Shown: positions 15,844-24,252 of the stretch, piece by piece
Layout of the letters: each line of letters starts with the position of its first letter
Position numbering within the stretch: position 1 is the stretch's first letter
Assembly: GCF_025566885.1 (NCBI RefSeq)
Contig: NZ_JAOQJQ010000008.1
Location: 61,466 to 125,465, forward strand
Origin: Brotonthovivens ammoniilytica
GTDB lineage: Bacteria > Bacillota > Clostridia > Lachnospirales > Lachnospiraceae
Length of the DNA stretch: 64,000 nucleotides
Direction of reading: 5' to 3'
Notes under the pieces: model-generated
What the model was told of the DNA's origin: nothing
Database searches by the model: none
Seen by the model: only the letters and a program-made list of their open reading frames with translations
Made by a program: the position numbers and the translations under genes

Positions 15844-17448
15844 ATGAAAAAAGGACAGATTTTTGAAGGAATGGTAGAAGAGGTAAACTTTCCAAATAAA
15901 GGAATCGTTAAAATAGATGCCCGTCAGGTAACAGTAAAAAATACGATTCCAGGACAGAAAGTTTCTTTTATGGTTAATAAAATCAGAAAAGGGAAAGCGG
16001 AGGGACGACTGCTGGATACGCTGGAGAAATCTCCTGTGGAACTGGAGCAGGTTTCCTGTCCGCATTTTGGAAGCTGCGGAGGCTGTAATTACCAGAGTCT
16101 TCCTTATGAGGAACAGCTGAAATTAAAAGCGGAACAGGTTTTAAATCTGCTGGAATCAGTTGTCCCGAATGTAAATGAACTGTTTGAGGGCATCAAAGCA
16201 AGTCCCCAGCAGTTTGGATACCGCAATAAAATGGAATTCACTTTCGGGGATGAGTATAAAGACGGCCCCTTATCGGCGGGAATGCATAAGAGAAACAGCT
16301 TTTATGACATTGTAACAGTGGACCAGTGCCAGATTGTGGATGAGGATTACCGAAAGATTTTAAGCTGTACTCTGGAATTTTTTCAAAAATCTGGAGCTGC
16401 TTTTTATCATCGTCTGCGCCATACAGGTTATCTGCGTCATCTGCTGGTACGAAAGGCCGTTAAAACCGGAGAGATTCTAATTGATCTTGTAACAACCACA
16501 CAATATGATAAAATGTCAAGCTGTCAGCCGGAAGAAATAAGAGATATCCTTCAGAGAAAAAAGGAAACATCGGCCACAAAGGAAACAACGGAATCAGAAG
16601 ATACGATGCAGAGTGGAGCTGAATTATTAAATTCTTCAGACGCAGAATCAGAAGCTGTTATATTGTCTTCCTGGAAGGAAGCCCTGCTGGGCCTTTCGCT
16701 ATCTGGTACTATTACCGGCATTTTACATACAAAAAATGACAGTGTGGCGGATGCAGTAAAAAATGAAGGAACAGACCTGTTATATGGAAGAGATTATATT
16801 GTAGAAGAACTTCTGGGACTGAAATTTAAAATATCAACGTTTTCCTTTTTCCAGACCAATTCACTGGGCGCGGAAGTGCTGTATGAGACAGCCCGTGAGT
16901 ATATAGGTGACACTCTTAATGAAAAAGCCGGGAAAATAGTATTTGATCTGTACAGCGGAACCGGAACCATTGCCCAGATGCTGGCGCCTGCCGCGCGAAA
17001 CGTAATCGGTGTCGAAATCGTGGAAGAAGCAGTGGAAGCCGCAAAAGAGAATGCGGCGCTCAACCAGCTGAATAACTGTGAATTTATAGCCGGAGATGTT
17101 TTGAAAGTGCTGGACACTATTGTAGAGAAACCGGACTTTATAGTGCTGGATCCTCCCCGAGAGGGTATCCATCCAAAAGCCCTGGAGAAGATTATTCGTT
17201 ATGGTGTTGATCAGATGATATATATTTCCTGTAAGCCTACCAGTCTGCAGAGAGATCTGGAAGTACTTCTGGCCAGAGGGTATGAAGTGAAACGGGTTTG
17301 CTGTGTAGATATGTTTCCAGGAACGGTGCATGTGGAGACTATTGCGTTACTTCAGAAATCAAAACCTGATACTTATGTGAAATTAAGTTTGGATATGGAA
17401 GATTATTATAGGATTATGAATACAGAAGGAGATGCGAAAATTGAATGA
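15844..17448 (+). CDS. rlmD: RlmD/TrmA-family 23S rRNA (uracil-5) methyltransferase
   Basis: Protein of 534 residues. Order: TRAM RNA-binding domain at 1-60, a 4Fe-4S site with Cys72, Cys78, Cys81 (SCPHFGSCGGCNYQ) and a later Cys in DQCQIV, then the SAM methyltransferase domain with FFQTNSLGAEVLY, FDLYSGTGTIAQML, VLDPPREGIHPKAL and the catalytic Cys in YISCKPTSLQRDL. It methylates uridine in 23S rRNA or tRNA. About 55 residues of low-complexity S/T/E-rich sequence (roughly 230-285) are inserted between the catalytic subdomains. AGGAAGGTG precedes the ATG. Which of the RlmD/RlmCD/TrmFO-like targets is used cannot be read from sequence. Confidence 0.92.
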   Translation: MKKGQIFEGMVEEVNFPNKGIVKIDARQVTVKNTIPGQKVSFMVNKIRKGKAEGRLLDTLEKSPVELEQVSCPHFGSCGGCNYQSLPYEEQLKLKAEQVLNLLESVVPNVNELFEGIKASPQQFGYRNKMEFTFGDEYKDGPLSAGMHKRNSFYDIVTVDQCQIVDEDYRKILSCTLEFFQKSGAAFYHRLRHTGYLRHLLVRKAVKTGEILIDLVTTTQYDKMSSCQPEEIRDILQRKKETSATKETTESEDTMQSGAELLNSSDAESEAVILSSWKEALLGLSLSGTITGILHTKNDSVADAVKNEGTDLLYGRDYIVEELLGLKFKISTFSFFQTNSLGAEVLYETAREYIGDTLNEKAGKIVFDLYSGTGTIAQMLAPAARNVIGVEIVEEAVEAAKENAALNQLNNCEFIAGDVLKVLDTIVEKPDFIVLDPPREGIHPKALEKIIRYGVDQMIYISCKPTSLQRDLEVLLARGYEVKRVCCVDMFPGTVHVETIALLQKSKPDTYVKLSLDMEDYYRIMNTEGDAKIE

Positions 17449-17483
17449 TTTTTAGAATGTGTTGAAAATGTATAAGAACTGTA

Positions 17484-17510
17484 AATTGGTCAGACAGTCT
17501 CTGACCAATT
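17484..17510. repeat. 11-bp perfect hairpin
   Basis: AATTGGTCAGA-CAGTC-TCTGACCAATT, no T-run after it. It sits 36 bases after rlmD and at the left border of the truncated nuclease gene, so it could mark an insertion/deletion end or be a terminator lacking its tract. Confidence 0.5.
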
Positions 17511-17577
17511 CAAAAACCTACCAACAGCAAGTAGTGGAAGAAAATTTTTTCTTAGTTGATTACATTATTTGAAATTA

Positions 17578-18252
17578 ATGCGTATTTCTGATGTAAATGA
17601 ACGACATTTCTATGAAATTGAAGCAGCAAAGAATGACTGGAGTTTGTCAGAATTAAAGAGGCAGTTCAATAGTGCTTTGTATGAACGGATTGTACTAAGT
17701 TCAAACAAGGATAAAGTTACTCGTCTGGCAACGGAAGGTCAGATTGTTGAAAAGCCGGAAGATGCCGTGAAAGATCCGTATGTGTTGGAATTTCTTGGGC
17801 TTCCAAAGTTACCGGAATATTCAGAAACGGAACTGGAAACAAGAATTATTGATCATTTGCAAAAATTTTTATTGGAACTTGGAACAGGATTTGCATATAT
17901 CGGACGTCAAGTGCGTTTTACATTTAATGAAGAACATTTCCGGGTTGACTTGGTTTTTTATAATCGTTTATTGAGATGCTTTGTGCTTTTTGACTTGAAG
18001 ATTGGAGAATTAAAACATCAAGATATTGGTCAGATGCAGATGTATGTGAACTACTATGATAGAAAAGTAAAACTCAAGGAAGAGAATCCAACAATCGGTA
18101 TTGTCTTGTGTAAAGATAAGAATAATGCTGTTGTAGAAATGACACTTCCAGAAGATAACACACAGATTTTTGCCAGTAAGTATCAGACAGTTCTTCCGAG
18201 TAAAGAAGAACTGAAGAAATTGCTTGAAGAGCAGAATAATGAAATAGATTAA
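17578..18252 (+). pseudogene. YhcG/DUF1016 PDDEXK nuclease, 5'-truncated
   Basis: The encoded ~225 residues cover the middle and C-terminal part of YhcG-type proteins (usual length ~350-380): NERHFYEIEAAKNDWSLSELKRQ, then KDPYVLEFLGLP and the nuclease core FRVDLVFYNRLLRCFVLFDLKIGELKHQDIGQM (Asp and D-x-K of the PD-(D/E)XK fold). The N-terminal ~120-150 residues are missing; stop codons close the frame just upstream of the first Met. Such nucleases occur with restriction or phage-defence genes, but none is here. Most likely a remnant left by deletion or transfer; a short active form cannot be excluded. Confidence 0.72.
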
Positions 18253-18374
18253 AAGAAAAGTGGATATGATTGGGGGAAGACACGTGTATTGTTGGAAATG
18301 GATATCAGTCAGAAAGATTTGCATAAATATTTATCTGGAACTGGAAAAGCTGTAAAAGGAAGGAGGATTACAGG

Positions 18375-18794
18375 ATGGAACATAGAGTGAAGGTGACTGT
18401 TTTAGATAAGAAATTATTTCCTGAGTTACAGACTCAGTATTGTGCTGTACCAGACAGCGGAAAGTGTCCCTGTTATTATGTGGGGGATGAATTTATGTTT
18501 TATCGAAATGATGAGAGAGACGATTATTGGCATATGGGGGCAGGAACATTAGTAAAAAGTGGTCAGCCTGACGAGGGGGTATTGATTTCTCCTGGAACTA
18601 TGCACTGTGGAACGGACGGTGTTCCTTTCTGCTCAGAGGCATGGGACGCTATCAGCCGATATATTTATGCGGCGCTTCAAGGCGGAGCAATCATGCATGG
18701 CTGGATGAATGATGATAAAGTAATGATTGCCTGTTGTAATGATGGCACGAGGCCGGTGATTTTCAAAATTGAAAGAATTGATATTGAGAATTGA
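18375..18794 (+). CDS. TIGR04076 family protein
   Basis: Protein of 139 residues: HRVKVTVLDKKLFPELQTQYC, then a GDEFMFYRN segment, CSEAWDAISRYIYAALQGG and MIACCNDGTRPVIFKIERI. This matches the TIGR04076 family of small proteins of unknown function. Several cysteines (C in KCPCY, MHCG, FCSE, ACCND) are spaced as a possible metal or redox site. GGAAGGAGG precedes the ATG. Its end overlaps the upstream part of the next gene region, so the two form one unit. Confidence 0.82.
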   Translation: MEHRVKVTVLDKKLFPELQTQYCAVPDSGKCPCYYVGDEFMFYRNDERDDYWHMGAGTLVKSGQPDEGVLISPGTMHCGTDGVPFCSEAWDAISRYIYAALQGGAIMHGWMNDDKVMIACCNDGTRPVIFKIERIDIEN

Positions 18795-18813
18795 AAATTT
18801 CGGAGGCACTATT

Positions 18814-19182
18814 GTGAAAATAAAAAAGATTTATCAAGACTTTTCAGTATGTCAGGTAGAAGATTATTCCCTTGTGAATTTAGATTCCGAGTACAGCTTT
18901 ATCGGAAAGACTGATGAAGAAAAATCCCTTGTATGTATTACTAGTGAAGTCCCTTCAAATGTCATTAGGCGAGATGACGGTTGGAAAGCTTTTTGTATTC
19001 AAGGTGTTTTAGATTTTTCATTAATTGGAATATTGGCTAAAGTCATCGCAGTTTTGGCGGATAACGATATTTCGATTTTTGCAGTGTCTACCTACAATAC
19101 AGACTATGTTTTGATAAAAAGTGAGAATTATCAGAAGGGTTTGGATGTCCTTAAATCTATAGGACATGAGATTGTAGATTAA
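18814..19182 (+). CDS. ACT domain protein
   Basis: Protein of ~122 residues. The C-terminal half, WKAFCIQGVLDFSLIGILAKVIAVLADNDISIFAVSTYNTDYVLIKSENYQKGLDVLKSIGHEIV, is a clear ACT fold (ligand-binding, amino-acid sensing), with an N-terminal beta-rich part of the same type (LVCITSEVPSNV). The GTG at 18814 is preferred over the upstream ATG at 18769, because GGAGG lies at 18802-18806 and the protein then begins MKIKKIYQDFSV. Proteins of this kind are annotated as ACT-domain or amino-acid-binding proteins; the ligand is not known. Confidence 0.8.
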   Translation: MKIKKIYQDFSVCQVEDYSLVNLDSEYSFIGKTDEEKSLVCITSEVPSNVIRRDDGWKAFCIQGVLDFSLIGILAKVIAVLADNDISIFAVSTYNTDYVLIKSENYQKGLDVLKSIGHEIVD

Positions 19183-19303
19183 AAATCAGTTCATAGACTA
19201 AAAAACGTATACAAAATAAGTACATACAAATCAGCATTTGCTAAAACGGCGGGTGCTTTTTTCTATAATTACATTTTGGAAGGAGTATAGAAAGGAGGAA
19301 ACT

Positions 19304-20116
19304 ATGTTAGGAGCTATTGTTGGGGATATCGCAGGGTCCCGTTTTGAATGGAATAATCATAAAAGTAAGGACTTTGAGTTTCTTACATATAAATGTTTTC
19401 CCACCGATGACAGTATTATGACTCTGGCGCTGGCACAGGCAATTCTGATAAGTAAGCCGGATTACAGTGACCTGTCAAAAAATGCAGTTGAGTGTATGCA
19501 ATCCATAGGCCGTAATTATCCGGACTGCGGTTATGGTGGAGCTTTTTATTAATGGATGTTTTCTGATGCTCCACAGCCATATAACAGCTTTGGAAATGGC
19601 TCAGCAATGCGCGTGAGTGCTGCAGGCTTTGCAGGGAGTAGTCTTGAAGAAACAAAGAAAATTTCAAAGAAGATTACAGAAGTGACACATAATCATCCAG
19701 AAGGTATTAAAGGAGCTGAGGCTGTGGCAGCTGCCATTTATATGGCTAAGACTGGCAGCAGTTTGCTGGAAATTAGGAATTATATCCATGAAAATTATTA
19801 CTCTATGAACTTTACATTGGATGGTATCAGAGCAGCTTATAAATTCAATGAGATTTGTCAGGATACGGTGCCGCAGGCATTGATGGCATTTTTTGAGTCA
19901 ACTGGTTTTGAAGATGCAATTAGAAATGCAATCTCAATCGGAGGAGACAGTGACACTATCGCGGCTATTTGTGGTGGAGTTGCGGAGGCGTATTATGGCA
20001 TTTCTGCTGAAATCAGAAGGCATACATTAACTTTTCTGGATAAGCAGTTACTTGAGATTTTAGTGGCGTTCGAGGACAAGTATCCACCGGTAGTGGAAAG
20101 AAGATATAACTTTTGA
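19304..20116 (+). pseudogene. ADP-ribosylglycohydrolase family, with in-frame TAA
   Basis: Reading continues in one frame from 19304 to 20116 across a single TAA at 19550-19552. Before it: MLGAIVGDIAGSRFEWNN and FPTDDSIMTLALA (first metal Asp pair); after it: WMFSDAPQPYNSFGNGSAMRVS and SIGGDSDTIAAICGGVAEAYYG (second metal site). The stop lies in GYGGAFY-stop-WMFS, where relatives have a short coding stretch, so a codon such as CAA or CAG changed to TAA. The enzyme would remove ADP-ribose from proteins. AAAGGAGG precedes the start. Apparent loss-of-function; a sequencing error is possible since all other parts are intact. Confidence 0.85.
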
Positions 20117-20198
20117 AACGCGAAGGAGCGGATGTAGCTTAACTGTATATGTCCAAAACTACAGCATTATAATTGAGTTTGAGAAGGGAGTTTAAGAA

Positions 20199-20732
20199 AT
20201 GAATATACTAATAATTAAGAGCAGTCCCCATAAAAAGGGCTCATCGAATCTGCTGGCGGAAAATTTTATTCGGGGCGCAGAGGAAAAGGGCCATCAGGTA
20301 AGTATCTTTGATGCCGGCCATGCTAAGCTGCACCCGTGTCTTGGATGCGATGCCTGTCATATGAATGGTCTGTGTATCCAGAAAGATGATATGACAGAGC
20401 TGCGCAGTCAGATTCTTGATTCGGATATGGCTGTTTTTGTAACTCCTATTTATTATTTTGGAATGTCTGCACAGCTAAAAACAGTAATTGACCGATTTTA
20501 CAGTTTTAATAGTGAACTTATGGAAAAAGCATTAAAGACCATGCTGATTGCCGCGGCATGGGACAGTAATGACTGGACAATGAAAGATATTTCCGCTCAC
20601 TATGAAACTTTGTGCCGTTATTTGAATTTCAAAGATCAGGGCCAGATTTTAGGAATAGGATGCGGTAATGTTTCTATGACAAAAAGCACAGAATTTCCAG
20701 AACAGGCCTATCGTCTGGGAAAAACCATATAA
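20199..20732 (+). CDS. Flavodoxin-fold NAD(P)H-dependent oxidoreductase
   Basis: Protein of 177 residues. It starts MNILIIKSSPHKKGSSNLLAENFIRGA, the FMN phosphate loop of the NADPH-dependent FMN reductase/flavodoxin_2 family, has CLGCDACHMNGLCIQKDDM (a Cys pair often seen in iron-sulfur flavoprotein-like members) and TPIYYFGMSAQLKTVIDR, another flavin contact. AGAAGGGAG precedes the ATG. The role is a general quinone or flavin reductase; the redox partner is unknown. It is followed after ~75 bases by the MATE gene and may be co-transcribed. Confidence 0.85.
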   Translation: MNILIIKSSPHKKGSSNLLAENFIRGAEEKGHQVSIFDAGHAKLHPCLGCDACHMNGLCIQKDDMTELRSQILDSDMAVFVTPIYYFGMSAQLKTVIDRFYSFNSELMEKALKTMLIAAAWDSNDWTMKDISAHYETLCRYLNFKDQGQILGIGCGNVSMTKSTEFPEQAYRLGKTI

Positions 20733-20807
20733 TGTTTGAAAAGATACGGTAACTGTGTGGCATTTTGACTTTACCGGGAGACGGTGCAGGCAGCAGGAGA
20801 AAGTAAA

Positions 20808-22139
20808 ATGAATGAAAACTTTATGAAAGAAAAGCCGATTTTGCCTCTGCTGGCATCAATGGCATTTCCAATGGTTATTTCCATGCTGGTTAATTCCTTA
20901 TATAATATTGTGGACAGTCTATTTGTAGCCCGGATTAGTGAAGATGCTATGACTGCACTTTCACTTGTATTTCCGGTGCAGAATTTTGTGAATGCGGCAG
21001 CTATCGGGTTTGGGATTGGAATCAATGCTGTCATCGCTTATTGTCTGGGAGCAGGTGATCAGTTAAAGGCAGATCAGGCGGCAACTCACGGTATGTTATT
21101 TGCCGTGATACATGGAATTTTGTTAACGGTGATCTGTATTGCGGTAATGCCCGGTTTTTTACGTATGTTTACCTCTGATCAGGAAGTACTTAAGATGGGA
21201 GTGGACTATTCTAACATTGCCTTTCTGTTTTCTATTATGATTGCGGTAAGTATTACATTTGAAAAAATTTTTCAGTCTGTGGGATGTATGAAAGTAACAA
21301 TGATCAGTCTTATGTGCGGATGTATTACAAATATTATTCTGGATCCGCTTCTTATATTTGGAATCGGTCCGTTTCCGGAACTTGGAATTTCCGGAGCCGC
21401 GCTTGCCACCGGGCTGGGACAGGTTGTTACACTGTCTATATATGTAATTATCTATATTTTTAAACCTATCCCCGTGCAGATTGCGATTAAACATCTGCAG
21501 AGGGATACAGCATTGGACTTAAAATTATATTCTATTGGGATTCCGGCCATTTTGAATCTTGCGCTTCCGTCTTTGCTGACATCTGCATTAAATGCAATCT
21601 TAAGTACATACTCACAGATATATGTGGTAATTCTGGGAATTTATTATAAGCTTCAGACTTTTTTATATTTACCGGCCAATGGAATTGTGCAGGGGATGCG
21701 GCCAATCATTGGATTTAATTTTGGCGCAGGGGAGTATGAAAGAGTAAAAAAGATTTACGATATTACGCTGGGGATGATAGCGGTTATTATGGCGCTGGGA
21801 ATGGTGATCTGTCTTGTGGTTCCCGGCCAGTTAATGGGACTGTTTACCGAAAATCCGGAGACGATTCAACTGGGAAAAACAGCACTTCGTTTTATCAGTG
21901 CGGGGTTTATTGTTTCCTCTGTTTCTGTAGCTTCTTCCGGGGCTCTAGAGGGCCTGGGCAAGGGAACTCCTTCGCTGTTAATATCTTTGTTCCGCTATAC
22001 AATTATCATTCTTCCGGCAGCATTTGTATTAAGCAGGTTTCTGGGAGCTGTTGGTGTATGGAATGCTTTTTGGATCGCGGAGGCTGTAACAGCAGTAATT
22101 GCAATTTATATTTACCGCAGTGCAGTAAAAAGCAGATAA
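20808..22139 (+). CDS. MATE family efflux transporter
   Basis: Membrane protein of 443 residues with about 12 spans in two similar halves. The first half begins PILPLLASMAFPMVISMLVNSLYNIVDSLFVARISEDAMTALSLVFP and the second has GIPAILNLALPSLLTSALNAILSTYS and GIVQGMRPIIGFNFGAGEYERVKK, typical of clostridial MATE exporters that use sodium or protons to expel cationic drugs. The ATG at 20808 is chosen because AGGAGA at 20795-20800 lies upstream; the upstream GTG is within the leader. Confidence 0.93.
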   Translation: MNENFMKEKPILPLLASMAFPMVISMLVNSLYNIVDSLFVARISEDAMTALSLVFPVQNFVNAAAIGFGIGINAVIAYCLGAGDQLKADQAATHGMLFAVIHGILLTVICIAVMPGFLRMFTSDQEVLKMGVDYSNIAFLFSIMIAVSITFEKIFQSVGCMKVTMISLMCGCITNIILDPLLIFGIGPFPELGISGAALATGLGQVVTLSIYVIIYIFKPIPVQIAIKHLQRDTALDLKLYSIGIPAILNLALPSLLTSALNAILSTYSQIYVVILGIYYKLQTFLYLPANGIVQGMRPIIGFNFGAGEYERVKKIYDITLGMIAVIMALGMVICLVVPGQLMGLFTENPETIQLGKTALRFISAGFIVSSVSVASSGALEGLGKGTPSLLISLFRYTIIILPAAFVLSRFLGAVGVWNAFWIAEAVTAVIAIYIYRSAVKSR

Positions 22140-22162
22140 ATATATAAAAATAAATAGAATTT

Positions 22163-22205
22163 GCAGCATACTGTACCGTGGAGGAAACAGTATGCTGCTC
22201 TGAAT
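22163..22205. terminator. Convergent terminator hairpin
   Basis: GCAGCATACTGT (22163-22174) and ACAGTATGCTGC (22187-22198), a perfect 12-bp stem between the converging MATE and Fic-fusion genes. The T tract after it is weak (TCTGAATAATTT). Confidence 0.6.
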
Positions 22206-22252
22206 AATTTCAATATGTATCATTCATTATGAAAAAAACGATATATTTCATT

Positions 22253-24031
22253 CTATTTTGCCTGTGTATCTAGCTGGTGGGTATAAATAGTATAGCTCCA
22301 CAGCCGGCAGAAAGGTGCGACACCGTCGGCTTTTCCTTTGGCACCGGTATACATGACAGAAATAGCTCCAGCCGGCAGATAGCCATAGGGATCTCTAAGG
22401 AAACCGCAGTTATGATTTCTGTCATAGCCGGTTGTTTCCCGATTAAGCACTCCTGTCCGGGTCCAGACACCCCAATTTAGATCATCTAAATTCACCGGCA
22501 TACTGTATATGGAGGAACGCTCAGGAGTAATGGAAGTCTCCGTTCTTATAAGCTTGCCGTTTTCGTAGATTTCATCTGCAAAAGGATGGGTATCGCATAC
22601 CATATACAGGATGCCATCTCTGTAAGCGAAATCGGCATTGCTGATAAAGTCAAGATATCCCTGTCGATTAATGGTTACTTTATTAGGAACCGTGGCTTCT
22701 CGCAGTACAACAGGGGCATTTAAATTAGAAAGTTCTATAACGGAAAGTTTCTCACTGGTGAGGTTATGTGTTCCACTTGTATAGAAGAAAGCAATTTTTC
22801 CCTTTTTATCCAAATTGATCATGGATACCTGGCCAACGCCCCATTGAAACGCTGAATGTGTGTTGTCATGGGTAAATTTAATAAATGGATTTTCATTGAT
22901 TTTGTGCCAATTTTCTAAATCGTTGGACACGGCAATGCCAATCTGGTTGTCCTGATTATCCAGTGATGTACAGCCAAGATAACCCATTAAATAGTTATAA
23001 TGTTTTCCGTTGTACTGGAAGTCTCCTTCAATGACACTTGGATCACAAACATGCATGGAATCCCACTGGGGATTTTTCCCGGCAGAAAGCACAATTTTAG
23101 CGTCGGTGTGGAGGTATCCGTTTCCGGAAGGATTTGGAATACTTTTTACCAGTGCAATAGAATCTACAATAATGTAAGGCTGTGTATTTGTACAAAAATA
23201 GGTATAAATAATTCCGTCTTTTTCAAATGCAGAGGGGCAGTAGTTATAAAATCCGGGCTGCTGCCCTTTTTTAAATATAGAAGACGACTCCCTGATAAAT
23301 TCTCCCTGTGCATCTTTTGAATGTTGTACCGCTGATTTGGCCAGAGAAACGCTCCGGGATACCGGCGCGGATATTTTGCCGCTGGTCAATCTGACGTTTT
23401 TTAGAGAATATGCGGTTTGTTCCTCTGTAAAAAGACCTTTTAATTCCTCGAAACCGTCTGTTAATTCCAGTATCTGGAAATATAATTGCTCGCTGCTGTC
23501 ACGTATGATAAAAGGGGTGAGCTGATTCTTCAGGCATTCTTTAAACAAAATAATTTTAAGAACCTGTCTTCCGCCTGTTTGAAACGGATATATAGTTTCA
23601 AACTTCAGGCAAAATTCTGCCAGAGTGTAAAGAGATATGTCCTGCGTCTGATACCAGGACAGTAAATCTGCTACGGATTCCTCTGTATGTTCTCTGAATT
23701 CTCCAATTTGGCCGTTATTTAGATGGTCATCCAGAATACTGTTTCTAAATATAAAATGGTATTTTTTTAACAGTTCAGAGGATAAAGGCTCTTCATAGGT
23801 ATTTAACATTTCATCGAACATCAGAAAATGTCCGGCGGTTTCCTGAATATCCTTCAGGCAATATTGGATATCTGAAGCAGGGAGAGTTCCGGTTTTTAAG
23901 ATGGAGGTGATCTGCTCCTCTGTCAGAGCATTGTTTTCTACATGATTTGAATGGTAGCACATCTGGCACTGCGTAAGCCCGTACAGTCCTTTTTTGTCGC
24001 GTTTAAGAAGAGTTTGGGTTAAGTTGTTCAT
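22253..24031 (-). CDS. Pseudo-Fic domain fused to a GH43-like beta-propeller
   Basis: Protein of 592 residues with no signal peptide. Residues ~10-185 follow the Fic-domain pattern: inhibitory-type S28-x3-E32-N33, IFRNSILDDHLNNGQIGEFRE, ESVADLLSWY, then FETIYPFQTGGR (144-155) and LFKECLKNQLTPFII. The catalytic Fic motif HPFxDGNGR is reduced to YPFQTG-GR: the His is Tyr148, the Asp is Thr and the Asn is missing, so AMP transfer is unlikely. After a linker (~200-255), residues ~255-585 read as a five-bladed propeller of the GH43/GH32 type (NYCPSAFEKDGIIYTYF, HVCDPSVI, YLMGYLG, IGIAVSNDLENWHKI). SD TAAGGAGA supports the start. Combined function unknown; see findings. Confidence 0.6.
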   Translation of the reverse strand: MNNLTQTLLKRDKKGLYGLTQCQMCYHSNHVENNALTEEQITSILKTGTLPASDIQYCLKDIQETAGHFLMFDEMLNTYEEPLSSELLKKYHFIFRNSILDDHLNNGQIGEFREHTEESVADLLSWYQTQDISLYTLAEFCLKFETIYPFQTGGRQVLKIILFKECLKNQLTPFIIRDSSEQLYFQILELTDGFEELKGLFTEEQTAYSLKNVRLTSGKISAPVSRSVSLAKSAVQHSKDAQGEFIRESSSIFKKGQQPGFYNYCPSAFEKDGIIYTYFCTNTQPYIIVDSIALVKSIPNPSGNGYLHTDAKIVLSAGKNPQWDSMHVCDPSVIEGDFQYNGKHYNYLMGYLGCTSLDNQDNQIGIAVSNDLENWHKINENPFIKFTHDNTHSAFQWGVGQVSMINLDKKGKIAFFYTSGTHNLTSEKLSVIELSNLNAPVVLREATVPNKVTINRQGYLDFISNADFAYRDGILYMVCDTHPFADEIYENGKLIRTETSITPERSSIYSMPVNLDDLNWGVWTRTGVLNRETTGYDRNHNCGFLRDPYGYLPAGAISVMYTGAKGKADGVAPFCRLWSYTIYTHQLDTQAK

Positions 24032-24053
24032 AAATTTTCTCCTTATGAATCTG

Positions 24054-24074
24054 ATCCAATCTAAGATATTGGAT
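24054..24074. promoter_or_regulatory. Inverted repeat upstream of the Fic-fusion gene
   Basis: ATCCAAT (24054-24060) and ATTGGAT (24068-24074) with a 7-base spacer, 23 bases before the start codon on the minus strand. Position suits an operator or a 5' UTR hairpin; the minus-strand TATAAT of a likely promoter lies ~30 bases further out. Confidence 0.4.
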
Positions 24075-24252
24075 ACATATAGTAACTATTTTATTATACA
24101 TGAATTGAAAGTAAAAAGATAGTTTCATTTGCTGCGAAAGCATTTGAAATCCCTTTTCCCAATACGGCCTTCTTTTTATACGAAATCTGTTAAAATATGT
24201 TATACTGTATAAAACGAAACGAATTAGAATCAGATGGTGAAATGAGGAATTT

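Noticed and set aside
18298..18387. Short ORF (MDISQKDLHKYLSGTG...) before the TIGR04076 gene
   Set aside because: No ribosome site and no recognisable family; may be a gene fragment in the decaying patch, but not supportable.
19550..19552. Recoded stop (selenocysteine or read-through) in the ADP-ribosylglycohydrolase gene
   Set aside because: The stop is TAA, not TGA, with no hairpin of SECIS type after it; a point nonsense change or sequencing error is simpler.
22029..22223. Minus-strand ORF over the MATE gene end, and similar antisense ORFs throughout
   Set aside because: They mirror real genes, lack ribosome sites and have biased low-complexity translations; treated as shadows.
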